Assembly (NCBI RefSeq): GCF_000006565.2 | Contig: NC_031470.1 | Coordinates: forward strand, 2,358,954 to 2,422,953 | Origin: Toxoplasma gondii ME49 | Taxonomy: Eukaryota > Apicomplexa > Conoidasida > Eucoccidiorida > Sarcocystidae | DNA: 64,000 nt | Reading direction: 5' to 3' | In this document: positions 12,101 to 23,289 of the stretch, one piece after another | How the letters are laid out: each line of letters opens with the position of its first letter | How positions within the stretch are numbered: position 1 is the first letter of the stretch | Program-made: the position numbers and the translations under genes | The notes under the pieces: generated by a model | The model's database searches: none | The model's input: the letters and a program-made list of their open reading frames with translations, nothing else | Told to the model about the DNA's origin: nothing

Positions 12101-13099
12101 ACGGGACACTGGCCAGCCAGATGGAGTCTGTCTTCTCATACCAGGAGAGTGATGCACCCAAACAGATGATCTACCTCTTTTCACTTGCAACATGAATACA
12201 GGTAATTCACTCAGTCAGCGCCATACGAGGACATGCTACACTGAGGGTTCGATGTGGGGGTTTGAGTTCAGTTTGGGGCTTCCAAGTGTGGACGTTTGAA
12301 GAGGTGACCCGCAGCACAGCAGCGCATCGCCCCGATCACGCTTGGCGCCTGGTGACCAGAAGGAAATAATCTGTGAACCGTTGCCCGCAGCGTGCAAAAG
12401 CTCACAATCAAACGTCCTCTTCTCGGGTATGTGCTCACCTGACTAAATGAGAGTCTGCCCTTCGAGGTGGGTGTGGCTACAGTTTAGTCAACTTTAGTCT
12501 CTCACACTCTGAGAAGACATAGTAAGGCTCTAGTTCCTTTCCGCAGTAAACCCATTACGTTTGCACCAAGAATTCAGCTTGAGCAAAAATCAGGCGGCCA
12601 CGAGAGCACTGGGCGTGTATTTGTGCCCCTAAAGTTAATGTTCTGCCCCGTACTTTCTAAGAGTTCATCCATTCATGCGTCAACGATATAAGCATTTCTC
12701 TAACCCCAGCCTAGTTTCAGAGGGTATGGATCCCAAGTCGACGCTAGGTCTCACCTTCAAAACATCCAAAACCAGTTAATGTGATATAGAGTGCTCAGGA
12801 GGACGGGTGTTCCCCAAAAGTTAGCACTTACGGATCACGCATGTCAGGAAACGAAAGTTCGCAGTGGCAACGTGACACCATTTTTGGAGATTTCGCGCGT
12901 GCTCCCCTCTTGCTTAAACAAATAGAGGGGGGTGGGCAATCGATCACAGAATTGGAACTGAAAAAGACGTCACCCAGAGACGTAACGGGGACGTTCAACC
13001 AAGGGGGTTGACAGCTAGCAGTCCCGAAGCTACGAAATTTGTTTTTCAGAACCGTAGACAAAACGCTACTCATGGAGTGAAACAGCTATCTCATTAGTT
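9101..13099. other. Intergenic stretch, no firm gene
   Basis: Average GC falls back to roughly 45-50%. Short homopolymer A and T runs occur (for example nine T near 9418-9426). Open frames are short. The + strand frame 11455-11727 (about 90 codons, ending LKLRSLKSS) is the most protein-like but has no clear splice context. Nothing else is supported. Confidence 0.4.
9446..9646 (-). CDS. Small open frame with signal-anchor-like helix
   Basis: An ATG at 9646 on the minus strand opens a 66-codon frame ending in TGA at 9448-9446. The product has a basic start (FDRRLNSLMPRRHPKFRW) followed by a hydrophobic stretch (IVRFFSATSLHLLLAFELA) and a small-residue region that could be a signal-peptide cleavage site. 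It lies about 750 bases upstream of the minus-strand locus at 8696 and could be its first exon, but no donor is visible before the stop. It may equally be a chance frame. Confidence 0.25.
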   Translation of the reverse strand: MAIFSTFDRRLNSLMPRRHPKFRWIVRFFSATSLHLLLAFELATGAAELTSSASSNCFSLHKFFLA

Positions 13100-13578
13100 A
13101 TGATGAGGCTTGTTGAGAGAGTCAGTTTTTTCAGGCTTGGAAGTGCAGTAAAACAAAGGCCAGTAATCTCCGATGCAGCTCCCGCGTACTATCGCCTCTC
13201 TTTCTCACGACATATTTCCGTAGCTTGTGCCGACCTCAGCGCCAAGTACGCCTGTGGAAATGTGCATTCATGTCTCACCGTTGATCCTGTTAAGGACAAG
13301 CAGCACTTTGCGAAAGAAGACCGGGTTCATGCCGTCAATGGGGATTTGTCTGTGAGTGATGCGGAACTTGTCAAAGAACTCCTGTTAGTTTTAGTTGCTC
13401 TGGTGAGTTGCTCTTTTCCCGCCTCCCATGCAGCTCTCCTCCGTACAGGCTTTAAAGGGTTATGATTTTGCAACAATTCAGTCCTTAGATCATATATCAA
13501 GGATGATTTTCTCAATGTGCGCAGGTAACATTCTTCGGAGCACTTGCATCAGGTGCAGCAGACGCTAACGGAAGTTGA
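13100..13578 (+). CDS. Two-exon gene, small protein with hydrophobic C-terminal segment
   Basis: Exon 1 (13100-13402) starts at an ATG-ATG pair; an in-frame TAG at 13055-13057 closes the frame upstream. It ends in phase 0 at a GTGAGT donor. Exon 2 (13525-13578) follows a CAG acceptor and ends with TGA; the intron is 122 bases. The spliced product is 118 residues: a basic start, a region with Cys-Ala-Asp-Leu and Val-Asp-Pro-Val-Lys-Asp, and at residues 91-112 a hydrophobic stretch (ELLLVLVAL joined to VTFFGALASGA) that is continuous only after splicing. Codons in 13225-13380 are well biased to C or G. Pyrimidine-AG sites at 13134 and 13224 mean the true start may lie in an unseen upstream exon. 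A tail-anchored or GPI-like C-terminus is possible; no family recognised. Confidence 0.45.
13403..13524 (+). other. Predicted intron
   Basis: Begins GTGAGT and ends GCAG; 122 bases. It contains a second, very close AG (CCCATGCAG at about 13433) that would give an unusually short intron, so the distal acceptor is preferred because it restores an open hydrophobic frame. Confidence 0.42.
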
Positions 13579-15106
13579 CTAATTTTTACCTTGACAAGGG
13601 TGTTAACACTGGTATCAATGTGTCGGGAACAACCTCGGTCGCACACCATTTAATTTTGAGGACATCCTGACTGGATGCAGTAACGAGTCTATAAAGTTTT
13701 GCTTCGTCTTTCCCTGGGATGATGACAGCTGGAGTCAATTGTAATATAAGGTCTGGCAATTCCTCTCTGTCGGGACCGTTTAGACCTGAGAAGACCGACA
13801 CTGGCGGCAATCAACCAAGCGTAGACGTCTCTGCTTCTCCGGTTGTCCGTCACGTTTAAGACAATGGCAGACGACCCATGTGGAGTATCCGGGTAATGCG
13901 GTCTCCGTTACTGTCTGTTCTTCGTCTTAGACTTCACAGTTTGGTACTTTGTGCGTCCTGAATTGAATAGATTCTGCCCGGAAACCCGTGGATGGGATCT
14001 TGTAGCTTTCTTCTCCGGACACAAATACATACAACAGCACTTGGCGTTGTTGTTCTGCCAGCGACGCACGGGGACACCGGGAGCACAGTCACGGCAGAAG
14101 TGAACATTTCCTGAGTGGTCCCTTTGTCCGGCTGCATCTTCGGTCCACAAAAGCTTCTTCCCCTATACCAGGAACGTTTATCGTAAAACGCTGCCCCGAC
14201 AGAAATCGAACACTTTTGAGCATCTATTCTTGAACGCGCTGTCATCGTTGCCAGCGGAAGCCATCTATGTATTGGGCAGACGTTAGTTAGTATCCAGCAC
14301 TGTCTACTATGATACGAGTCGAAAGCTGCATCGTGAAGGTGGGCGGTGGCACAGCCTCTCAAGTCTGACACATGCACGAAAAACAGCTCAGCACTGCAGC
14401 TCATATTAATTTGATTATTATGACCGCTCACAACCAAGAGTCATATAACTGTTTATGCGTGTGGAGGTTGTTCGTGAAAGGTGGCACATCCAGGGTTCAG
14501 AGGCTTCAGATGATGCCTTCACAAGAACCTCACATACATTATTTCCTTGTCAACAGTACGCAGCACATCAAGGCGATTCACCCACTTTGTTTAAGAGACC
14601 AGATCGAAACACAAATTAGTGCTCCGCAACGGTTTTCAACACTTCTACATTGTGACACTTTTTTGATCCTGCCTGAGTCCGCACAAGAATCAAGACGAGC
14701 TACCCAATGCCTATAAAAGCGCTCATTTCCCTTTCCTCGGGCATCGAGACACCGGGAGAACGATATTTTCTGGCGTCTCATAGATGGGGATATCAGAGCA
14801 CAATGGACGTAGACGCGTGCATCAAATGATTTAAACAGGAGAAGATAGACACACAAATTAAACGCCAGACTTGTATGTACACGTATGTGGAATATCTGTC
14901 TGTGAGTATCTCTGTCTGTAGATACACGGAGGCAGAAGCCGGATATCGTTGTTCCCCACGTGATTCGAGTCGAGTTTTCCAGAGGAGCTTTCTTCATTAC
15001 ATACATCTGCTGGTATTTATACAAATACGCGTATATGTATATATATGAATGTATATTTGACTAGATCACTCCAGTGGAATGACTGAGACACTGTTAGTTC
15101 TGCTGT

Positions 15107-15325
15107 TTGTACCTAGAAATATCATATGGCAGAACTCTGAGGAGTGATTGCCTCCAAAATTTGAGCTTCTCCGTTGCCGTAAGTTCGGCAGTGCCCGTTG
15201 GTTTATTCGTTGCCTCGGTCGACGCCTGTACGAATTCCTTCGCGACAGTCTCAGGCAATTTTGAGAGTACAGACGGCTACCGAATCCACAACAGGTGTGT
15301 TTGGGCACAAGCAATGCTCCTGTGA
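15107..15325 (+). CDS. Weak exon candidate
   Basis: Open + strand frame; its middle (SFSVAVSSAVPVGLFVASVDA, then CTNSFATVSGNFESTDGYRI) has C-ending codons and mixed composition. A GTAAGT at 15179 and an AG/GTGTGT at 15293 are possible donors. It could belong with 15739-15984, but the phases of the sites I can see do not match. Product unknown. Confidence 0.2.
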   Translation: MYLEISYGRTLRSDCLQNLSFSVAVSSAVPVGLFVASVDACTNSFATVSGNFESTDGYRIHNRCVWAQAMLL

Positions 15326-15738
15326 ATTGCCTTTAGGTGTGTTTTGGGCGCATTCCATGACTGTTAAAGAAGTCAGGTGTAGAACGGCGGAGCTCACATA
15401 TTTGTACAATGTTTTCCACGTGTTCTTGACGAGGGTCAAAGATCGATACTGATACAGAGCGGAGGGACATGTCGTGCATGGACTCCTGCTTTCCCATCAA
15501 CACTCGGTAAATGTGTTGCTCAAGCCATCATAGTGGGCTACGAAGAAACACGAATGGTTCAACTGGAGAACCCTTCAGAACTTCACTCATCGATCGATGC
15601 CATAGATATGCAGAACAAATGCTGTAGACATGCCCAGTTACGTAACTGCATCATATTTCTCATTAACCCAAGATTTCTGGTACACGCATTTGTTTACGTA
15701 CAGTTGTAACCAAGAGGCAGTCACGACAACAGATACAG

Positions 15739-15984
15739 ATGCACAGACGAACCCGTGGAAGCGACTTTACTAATGCGTGTAAACAGGCAACAAATTACAC
15801 GGCCACAAACACTCCCAAAAAGAATTTTCGTAGGTGGTCACAGCAAACTGTTGCAGAGATATCATCGGCTCCGACAAGGCGAAACAGACGTAAAAGCACC
15901 ACAGTCGAGACCCTCACTGACCCTCCCGCGAAAAAAATGGGACTCTATCTGAAGTTAACCAATGACACTGAGTCAGAGTCATAG
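15739..15984 (+). CDS. Weak terminal-exon candidate, basic C-terminus
   Basis: The frame is open to TAG at 15982-15984. A branch-site-like TTTACTAAT followed 10 bases later by ACAG at about 15785-15788 could be an acceptor. After it the frame reads a Lys/Arg/Ser/Thr-rich, probably disordered tail (FRRWSQQTVAEISSAPTRRN, then TESES at the end). No homology recognised. Confidence 0.22.
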   Translation: MHRRTRGSDFTNACKQATNYTATNTPKKNFRRWSQQTVAEISSAPTRRNRRKSTTVETLTDPPAKKMGLYLKLTNDTESES

Positions 15985-16182
15985 CTTGCAACACGGTGGC
16001 TACGCCAGCGGTACTTAACACCCATTTTTCAGGCGAGAGAGAAGAGAAGTCACGCAAAATCTACACAGAGGCGCACCTACAAGGGATGAATAATATATCG
16101 TACAGTAGTTTGCCTTTTCAGAGGCAGGTAATGTGACTACCCTAGTATATCGCAGTCATGTCTGTTGACACCTGTTCTTACA

Positions 16183-16189
16183 TGCATGC
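16183..16189 (+). promoter_or_regulatory. TGCATGC string upstream of the 17332 gene
   Basis: TGCATGC (GCATGC core) is a known recognition string for apicomplexan AP2 factors. It lies about 1.15 kb upstream of the start at 17332. The same string occurs elsewhere in the window (2483, 29437, 26656), about as often as chance predicts, so this is suggestive only. Confidence 0.12.
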
Positions 16190-17331
16190 AGACAAATAAC
16201 CAAAGGTGTAACGTGAACACGTGTGGTTAGACAATCCTGTGCAACAGGAAAATCAGCAACCTGTCAGAGCAATTTCTGAGTAACCACAGGAGCATGATCG
16301 TTAATATGAAGCTGCTTTGAAGCCGCACTTGCCTTCAAACAGACAGTCTGATCATAATTAATTGCCAGTCCACCATTGGCAAAGCGGACCTTCACCTGAC
16401 CTAGTTTGGACTAACGAGCTACGCTATCTTCTGTCTTGGTTCTGTCCGGAGCTATCCGTATATGAAGCGACTCCCATAACTTTGCTATCCCTTTCTACCG
16501 CCTGAAGTGAAACGGGAAACTAGCTGCGAGTTTGAGCGTCCGGTGATAGAACTACCGCCGGAGCGGACAAACAGTCTTGACCGACAAGATTAGAAACAGA
16601 ATTGACAACAGCGTGGACGTTTTGGGAGATGGCGTGATCTTACTCTGTATACCGTTATACTTTACATACGTGCTCTCACGCTTTGAAGCACAACTCGGCA
16701 TTCTTCTTCACTGGCATCCTTCGGGCGGGGAGCAGACAAAAAAGTGGAACGTAAACGAAGTGATAACGGCTGTTTTCACCGGTGTCACCCATGGACACAC
16801 CTCCGAAGCACCGCGGCTTAAAACAGCGCGTCTGCTGGAGCAAACTGTTACGCCGTTACTGCATACCGAGCTTGTATCGTTGCCGTCATTGCGTGCCCTC
16901 CGCTCTTTTGTCCTTCGTTTAGAGTGGATTTCAAATTTGATACGTATTTAGACTTCCATGCTTTCCTGAAGAAAGTTGACCGTGTGTTGAAAAAAAATGC
17001 AGCTGACCGGGTTTCTCCCTACATTCCGTCACAGTTGACTTCCCCTTTGTGGGACGCAGTGGGGCTTGAGAACGACCCTCCCGAAAAAGACGAGACACGA
17101 AACCGGTCTACACTGCAGACTAGGAGACCCTTCGTGTGCTGTTGGAATGGTAATGTGCTGGAATCACAAATTTTTTCCCGTGTTGCCCCACGTCGACTAG
17201 TCCCAACTCTGCTGTCCTTCCTTTTTCAAACCGTACACAGGGGCTTGCAAGCCTGTCCCTGGTTACGGACGGCCTGTTTTTGCGGGCTCAGAGTGTCATC
17301 TCTTTCTCCGTTGCGCTCTTTTCCTTGCAAG

Positions 17332-18989
17332 ATGGCGTCTGTAGACAGTCAGTCCATTTTGCCTGGCCGACTGACTGGGGCGAGGATGGAAAAAGTAGCA
17401 GTCGTCCACAGGAAAAGTACGCAACGGCTCTTTTTCCAAGCAAAACTCACACTGCACCCTCATGGCTCACATCTTCTTCCTCTCTTTACGTTCGTCATGA
17501 TGATGGCGATTTCTTCTCTCCTGTTCGACAGCTTCTCTGCAAATCCGACATCAATGACAGTGGCAGATGCATCTCCTTGGTATGACGATATGGATGATGC
17601 AGGAGGTGACGAAAACTATAATACGCGGCTTTCATCGGGTATGGGTGATGACAGTGTAGAGTCACGATATGAGCCCGTGAGCGGTGACAGTAGTGCTAAC
17701 TCACCCTTTGGGAACTTCCGGATAGACTTTCGAGCAGGCACAGGCAAGATGGCTGGCCGAAGACGAGGGCACCGAAGAGTATCTCCTGCCGCGCGCGGCA
17801 GGGCGATCCTGCGTCGAATGAGGATCGAACTGATAACTCTCGTGACTCTGTAAGTAGCCTAGCAGTTTCATCCAACTCTGGAACAGACTTTCACCAGTAT
17901 TTCATGCACAGCGTATTATGGTTTCGATCCCGGAAGAGCAAGCAAAGGAGCGCATGGTCATTTAACATCGAATGTGTAGCGCCGCATATCAGCTGTTAAC
18001 TACCCCCATATGTGTATTCGGCATTGCCGATAAATAATGCGGTCTTTTCTTTTTGCATATGCGAGACAAATCAGTTCTGGAAACATTCACGTTTGTCCCT
18101 TCTCTCTGTTCGTTCCTTGGTTAAGTGGAGTTTCTTGGGACATCTTTTCTGCACGGGAGGCTTGGATGACGAGCTGGATGCGTCTTTCTCCTGGAAGAGG
18201 GGTTCATTGGCACAAGCAGTCCCTCCGCTGAGTCTTCGATCTATCGAAGTAGTCTCTTCATGTTGTGATGCAGAAGGGGAGGGGCGACTCGGTGCGGTGC
18301 CAAAAAGCCAGGCTTGAAGCACGGTTGATTGGGAATAGATAAATCGAAAATGATCATCCTCCAATCCGACGAGTTTGCGGTCGATGCACCGACGGAGACA
18401 CAAATGATGCTGTGGTATTCCGGGTTGAGGGCGTATCTCCGCAGCTGGTGCCGTGGTGGGGACTTCTCACATGCATACATGTGATTGACTATCGAAAACA
18501 TCTAGAAAGTTCTGAAAGAGCATTTGGAGAGACAAGCTGTGTGGACCTCTCTTCTGATACAGGGGCTTAGAAGACAAACTTAACACATCCCTATTTGCCG
18601 AAAGGCTTCACTGGTTCATGTTTCATCATTCAAATGCTAAAGCTGCACCATTGACCGCCAGGACCGCCGTTGCTACTCGAACCCACTGCGTGAAGACGAT
18701 GCATCGTGTCGCTAAACTGTGTTTTTTTCCCTGCATTGGCTTTACCTTACTGGCAATCAGGAGGATTATGTCAATTGCATACCGCGCCAAGCCATTCCTG
18801 CGCTGCCCCGAGCGTATCTGTAAAACGAAGCGGCTTTATCACTGGATAGACATCAGTTGTTCTCTTGCTTTGTGTGGTTGTGGCGGTGCAGCATTGCTGC
18901 CTGTTCCGGTGCCTTCCTCTGGACTAGGAAACTTCAACTCAAGCTTCAAAAAGAAGAAGCAGCTGTCGAGGCGCTCCACAAGGACAAAC
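17332..18989 (+). CDS. Two-exon gene, membrane protein with signal-anchor, acidic loop and coiled-coil-like tail
   Basis: Exon 1 (17332-17849, 518 bases) starts at ATG in a good context (GCAAGATGGCG) and ends in phase 2 at GTAAGT; exon 2 (18892-18989) follows GCAG and ends in phase 1 at GTAAGT. The stop that seems to end exon 1 (TAA) lies inside the donor. Product: basic N-terminus; hydrophobic helix at residues 48-68 (LLPLFTFVMMMAISSLLF), a recessed signal peptide or anchor; acidic Asp/Gly/Ser-rich region 80-125; basic patch RRRGHRR at 143-149; second helix from residue 165 (IELITLVTLIAACSGAFLW) that spans the junction; then a Lys/Gln/Glu/Ala-rich tail (KLQLKLQKEEAAVEALHKDK) likely to be helical. 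This layout resembles secreted dense-granule-type coccidian proteins, but no family is recognised. The 3' end is open; see 19126-19286. Confidence 0.58.
17850..18891 (+). other. Predicted intron, with a coding-like stretch inside
   Basis: A 1042-base GTAAGT...CAG intron by this model. Within it, 18124-18317 is open and protein-like (GGLDDELDASFSWKRGSLAQ and onward, ending TGA). It follows a TTAAG acceptor at 18125, but its frame does not fit the phase of exon 1. It may be an alternative exon, part of another transcript, or chance. Confidence 0.4.
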
Positions 18990-19125
18990 GTAAGTCGTAG
19001 AGCTGTCTCCCACCTTCGTTACCGCTGCCTTTGCAAACGCCATAAAGAGGTACTACTAAGAAGACTTTATCAAAGGACGAGTGGACATTCAGTAGCATGT
19101 GTCGTCTTGAATTGTGTGTCAACAG

Positions 19126-19286
19126 TGTTTCTTACTTTCGAGCGGCCACGGTGTTCCTTTGCACTCGTCAGGGATGTAAGTTGCGTGAAGGACAAGGCGA
19201 AGCGTTTAATGATTGAGGCTAGCGGTTCGGCTTGCACATGTAGACACCCAGGCGCAGTGCGTGCAGACGAGCTTCAGCGTCTCTGA
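19126..19286 (+). CDS. Candidate third exon of the 17332 gene
   Basis: A CAACAG acceptor at 19125 followed by two bases completes the codon left by the donor at 18989. The frame is then open to TGA at 19284-19286, reading FLTFERPRCSFALVRD and onward with a Cys-rich end. A GTAAGT at 19176 could end the exon early (phase 0). The alternative acceptor at 19170 gives a stop after two codons. The choice cannot be made from sequence alone. Confidence 0.25.
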
Positions 19287-20367
19287 CCTCTACAAGAGTT
19301 GGGAATTGCTTTATACAGTTTGCGTGTCGCTGGCCAAATCTCTTGGATTTGTGGGTGAGTTGCAAAATTGTCCTCGTGCATGACGACCAAAGACTATGCA
19401 TCCGGTGGCGAGCAAGAGCTATCTTGAAGAGACCAAGGAAGGAAGCATGACAATATTGAGTGGGGTGGCAATATTCTGATACTTTTTGATATAATCAGAT
19501 CACGAGTAAGGCAACGTTGCTATCAGCACTGGCTGATTTAACAGACCTGCTGTCGAGTGTCCCACTGTGCTGCTTGAGAGTGAGAAGAGACACACCGTTG
19601 TCTGGCCGGTGATCGGGAGGGGCTTCAGCTTTGTGGCGTTTGACGGGAGCTGAGGGTCCGGCTGTGACGTGGCATTGAGCAGTTTACGCAAAGGAGGACA
19701 CACGAATTTGGCTACGAACGCGACGGTTCCGAATCAAACTCTGAGGCATTCTGTAGCTTGAGGGTGTCTTCCATGGTAGGGAGCTGAATTGGAGGGGTGG
19801 GGGGCAACTGGGTTCCCACTGAGCGAGTGAAACACATGCAGGCGAATTCAGTGTGCCCGCAATGATGTGTTGTCCAGACCCAATAATATCATGTTTAAAG
19901 AACCCACAAGAAAGGCGAACATAATGGAAATCAGGTTGATGTATGGCCCACCTACCTTGAGTGCAATGAACAGCTGTCGCTTCTAGCTCCGTCTCAATGC
20001 CGCTATGAACAACGAACGTCTGATTTCATACTTTCCCACAAGCAAACGTTTCATGCCGATGCCCGTCACCACTGTGTATTGAATGATTGTGCTTTAACGA
20101 TGACCAGCCTGCGGCTACACAACGGGACTGTGTATCTCATAAGCACTATTATCGGGTTCAGGACAATTCATGCGCTTATTTAGGATGACTAATTTCTGTA
20201 TTGCCCCGTTCGGTGTGCCTGGAGTTGTTGGCACGGGCCACTCGCATAAACATAACTATTACTAGCCATAAACGTGCGGTTATGAAGTCGTTACTAAAGA
20301 GAGGCAATACCTGAGCGGTAGAGGTTCTAAACGGAGGAGCTCATTTTTTGATGCCATGTAATGATGT
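19287..20367. other. No gene seen
   Basis: About 1.1 kb with only short frames. The minus-strand 19500-19703 frame is not coding-like. If the 17332 gene continues to 21489, this would be intron. Confidence 0.4.
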
Positions 20368-20763
20368 ATGTATATCGGTGTCCCAGTGGTTTATTTGTTG
20401 GAAGATCCTAGCAGTGTATACGCCTCCTTTCGGCATCCCGTTCTCCATTTCCCATCATGCCACACAAGAATGGTTTCGACAAGTTCCGTAGCGTCCTTTT
20501 CTGTTCACCAGCTTTGCGTCAAATCCATTTGCTACCCGCTTCTTAGGAATCGCGAAAACTGTGAAGCGATTACCCATTTTGCTACGACTAGAAACTTGCT
20601 TTTTTTGTGCAGAGAGTCTGTGTGGATCACAGTGGATGGAGCTGTATGGGTTCAGCGTTGTCACATCATGGATGGTATCTACCCCGTGTGGGAGATCCGT
20701 CCAGTGATTGCTGCGGCTCGGATGCAAAATCAAATTTTGTTGCTGAGAGTGAAAATGAAGTAG
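20368..20763 (+). CDS. Weak exon candidate(s)
   Basis: ATG at 20368 opens 131 codons ending TAG. Two good pyrimidine-AG sites lie inside it (CCTTTTCTGTTCACCAG at about 20509 and GCTTTTTTTGTGCAG at 20612), and the sequence after each is protein-like (for example ESVWITVDGAVWVQR after the second). It may therefore be two exons plus intron rather than one frame. It could belong to the same transcript as 21201-21489. Unknown product. Confidence 0.25.
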   Translation: MYIGVPVVYLLEDPSSVYASFRHPVLHFPSCHTRMVSTSSVASFSVHQLCVKSICYPLLRNRENCEAITHFATTRNLLFLCRESVWITVDGAVWVQRCHIMDGIYPVWEIRPVIAAARMQNQILLLRVKMK

Positions 20764-21200
20764 TGCTTGTAGATCTCTAACATGATATCTACGTGCCATT
20801 TGCCGCAGTTGCTGCCCAGCCAGGAACCATGTTAGGAAGGCGCTTCACTGTGGGGCACTGCGGTATACTTGTGTTGTACGGCAGAGGCGAAATTTGTCAT
20901 GCCTTCAGCCTCTCGTGGTTGCGAGTTGACACGTGTCTTACTGTTTGCTTAGCAGAAGTTTCGTTCATGATGCTGGGTCATCAGCTGCCCTTAACAGCTT
21001 CAGCTACACATGTCGCCAGTAGTTTTCGCCAATAGCAGTGAGTCAAATTCCCAATGACGCTATGTTATGCTGACGTCTCTTTTAGGGACACAAAAATAAT
21101 CTCAGGGTCTCCTTGTTTCACAGCGCGGGGCATGTGTGAATCACTGTTAGGTTGCGCGCCCTCTAAATTTGCTTTTTTCGATGTCTCCTGTGGTCCGCAG

Positions 21201-21489
21201 ATTCTTGTTGGAGTGGCGACCATTGCCGTCGCTGTAATACTCGTAAGTTTACCTACTGGCAGCCAGGGAGCGTTGGGATTCGTGGTGCATTTTGAAGTCA
21301 ACGTCATGCATAAAGCGAGCTGGTCCTTCAGATATTCGTCCTTCACTCCAGCAGCGTCGTGTTAGTACTTTGTTGCGGTGTGGTCTCGAAGACTTGTGTT
21401 TCACATCCATATGGTATGCTCAATACAGTTTAGGACACATGTCTCAACGCAGCTGCGCACTCGCCGTGGAGACCCTTCTTCACACGTAA
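21201..21489 (+). CDS. Small membrane-helix exon plus terminal exon
   Basis: Exon A (21201-21242, 42 bases) lies between a strong acceptor (TTTGCTTTTTTCGATGTCTCC...CCGCAG) and GTAAGT. Its 14 codons are all small or hydrophobic (ILVGVATIAVAVIL), a membrane-helix core. Exon B (21355-21489) follows CCTTCACTCCAGCAG and reads 44 codons to TAA (RRVSTLLRCGLEDLC at the start, ending ALAVETLLHT). The intron is 112 bases and the phases match (0/0). The overlapping NAG-NAG acceptor could add or drop one residue. Upstream exons are not resolved; 20368-20763 or the 17332 gene are candidates. Confidence 0.42.
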
Positions 21490-22277
21490 CTAACGCATGC
21501 TTTATAAACGACGTCAACCTTCGTCTCCGCGGCGAGCGTCCGCAGATACTACAATTTCACTCCGGCTCCATGTTTCTTCTCGGGGGTGTTTTGACGCAGT
21601 ATCTCAGTGTAGTAAGAGTTAATGACTGACGTGGCAATGGGGAGGAAGCCTTTTAACGAAAAGCGGGTTCGCCAACTACGCAAAATTCCGATTCATATCC
21701 TGATTCATGCTACGGGGGCTTCTTCTGCAGCTTGACTAGCCGAACCGGATGAAACGACATCATTGTGTGTGGGAAGAAAGTTGAAATTCGTTGGTCAGTC
21801 GTGATCGACCCTGTCATGTTCCACTCCGTCCAAAGATTCGATCGAACACTGACTGCTCCACTAGAGCAAGAGGAACCAAGTGACAGTTAAAGATTACGCG
21901 CATATCTAAAAAGTAGTTCGTTTCGCTGTCACATGCACTGGTGTCACCAGTCCGCAGCAAATCTGGAGCTGGTCAAAGGTGCAGTTGAAAAACTTGTGAA
22001 ACTGCGGAAAGCCTGTATCGCGCACCATCAACCAGATATCATGTCTCGCCATTCATTCCCTGAACGTTCCATTAACGTTTCACGAAGCGCAACCCTGATA
22101 TGTCAGTTGCCGAACGTTGCGACGGTTCCCTGATCTGCTGTTCAGCCGCTGCAGGTGGCCACCAGCCACCAACTCTGTCCGACTTCACCGCCTTCGCCAG
22201 AACAGAGTACCGCACCACTTAAGCCAGCCCACAGACACAGAGCAACTGTTGCGGTTCTCCGCTACGAGAGCATCTGC
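21490..22277. other. No gene seen; approach to the repeat arm
   Basis: Short frames only. Composition starts to shift toward G/T on the + strand near 22280, where the first tandem repeat begins. Confidence 0.4.
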
Positions 22278-23289
22278 AAGGGTTTCCGTTTCCAGGTGGG
22301 GAATCGATTTCGGATCGGGGATAGCAGTAGCGGGGTCGAGGACAGTGGCGACCGACTGGAGGCAAGCCGACCTCCGTTTCCGTGAGTTGCTACAACGCGG
22401 CTCGTGAGGTGTGGGACGTCGTTTGTGGGACTGCGCACTGGGGTTCTGGAGAGAGCGGCGGAGCGCGCCTTGTCTTGGGAGAGGCAGGAGGAGCGGGAGA
22501 CTGAGTGGAAGAAACCAGCTGGGGATTGGGGAGAGGGTAAGCGTGGCGAAGAGTGAGTTTGCAACGTATGATGTTTGCGCGTTCATTTGCGTGTTGGTTT
22601 GTGATAGGAGGCCGTAAGAGTTTGTTTGGTGTTTGCGTGTTCTATCGGTTGCGAGAGGCGTGGATTCATCATTGTGAAGTGCGACGACGGGCAGTTTGTT
22701 TGGAGGATGAGGACGTGGTGGCCAGCGGTTGGCAGGCTGGTCGATGACTGCGTGAATTCTGTCGGTGTTTTGAGAGTTATGTAGTGCGGAGGCAGATACT
22801 TGGTTGACGACTGTGGACGGTGTGGGATGTGGGCGGGGGGGCACTACGGCGCGAGGGGGATTGCAAAGTGGGACGGCCGACGATCAGGCGATTGGCGTCT
22901 AGGATGACTTCAATGGTGGAAAGGGGATCCGTGGATCTGGGCGAATTTGCACAAGAGTGAGGGAAGGCGGACGGATCTGCAATGCGAAGGATAGAGCCGA
23001 TGAGTTATTTAGTTAGTTGCGGAAGCGCTTGTTGACGATGGCGGCGGTCGCTGGGAGGATCAGCGGCAAGGCTGGTGTGCACTGATAAGCCGAGGACAAG
23101 TCCGTGCGAGCGACAGATAAGAGGGAGCAGGGTGTGTGTGGATGAGGTAGCAGAGAGGGTGTGGTGTCGTATGTTCAGGCGTTGAAGGTAATTCCATGCT
23201 GGCGGGTGCATTTTCTAGTGTGCTCACTTTTCCCGAGACGAGCGAGCAACGAAGGAACCCAGGGCTGTGTGGCGGTATGGATGACGGAC
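22278..23289 (+). repeat. Tandem repeat A, copy 1
   Basis: First of three direct copies of a G/T-rich unit of about 1.18 kb. It is nearly identical to 23464-24360 from about 22284 to about 23170, then differs, and rejoins near 23272 (GACGGACGAGTAGACAGG). Carries a G run variant at 22826-22840 (GGGCGGGGGGG). Long minus-strand frames across it (for example 22185-22844) are compositional. Confidence 0.9.

Larger units (their letters stand above)
13579..17331. other. Intergenic stretch with weak exon candidates
   Basis: No firm gene. 15011-15060 is an AT-rich, TATA/GTATAT-type stretch common in untranslated or intergenic DNA. Weak + strand exon candidates at 15107-15325 and 15739-15984 are listed separately. 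The frame 16577-16951 is open but shows no useful codon bias or splice support. Confidence 0.4.

Noticed and set aside
22185..22844. 219-codon minus-strand frame in repeat A
   Set aside because: Low-complexity Ser/Pro/Arg composition from a G/T-rich opposite strand; conserved among copies only because they are recent.
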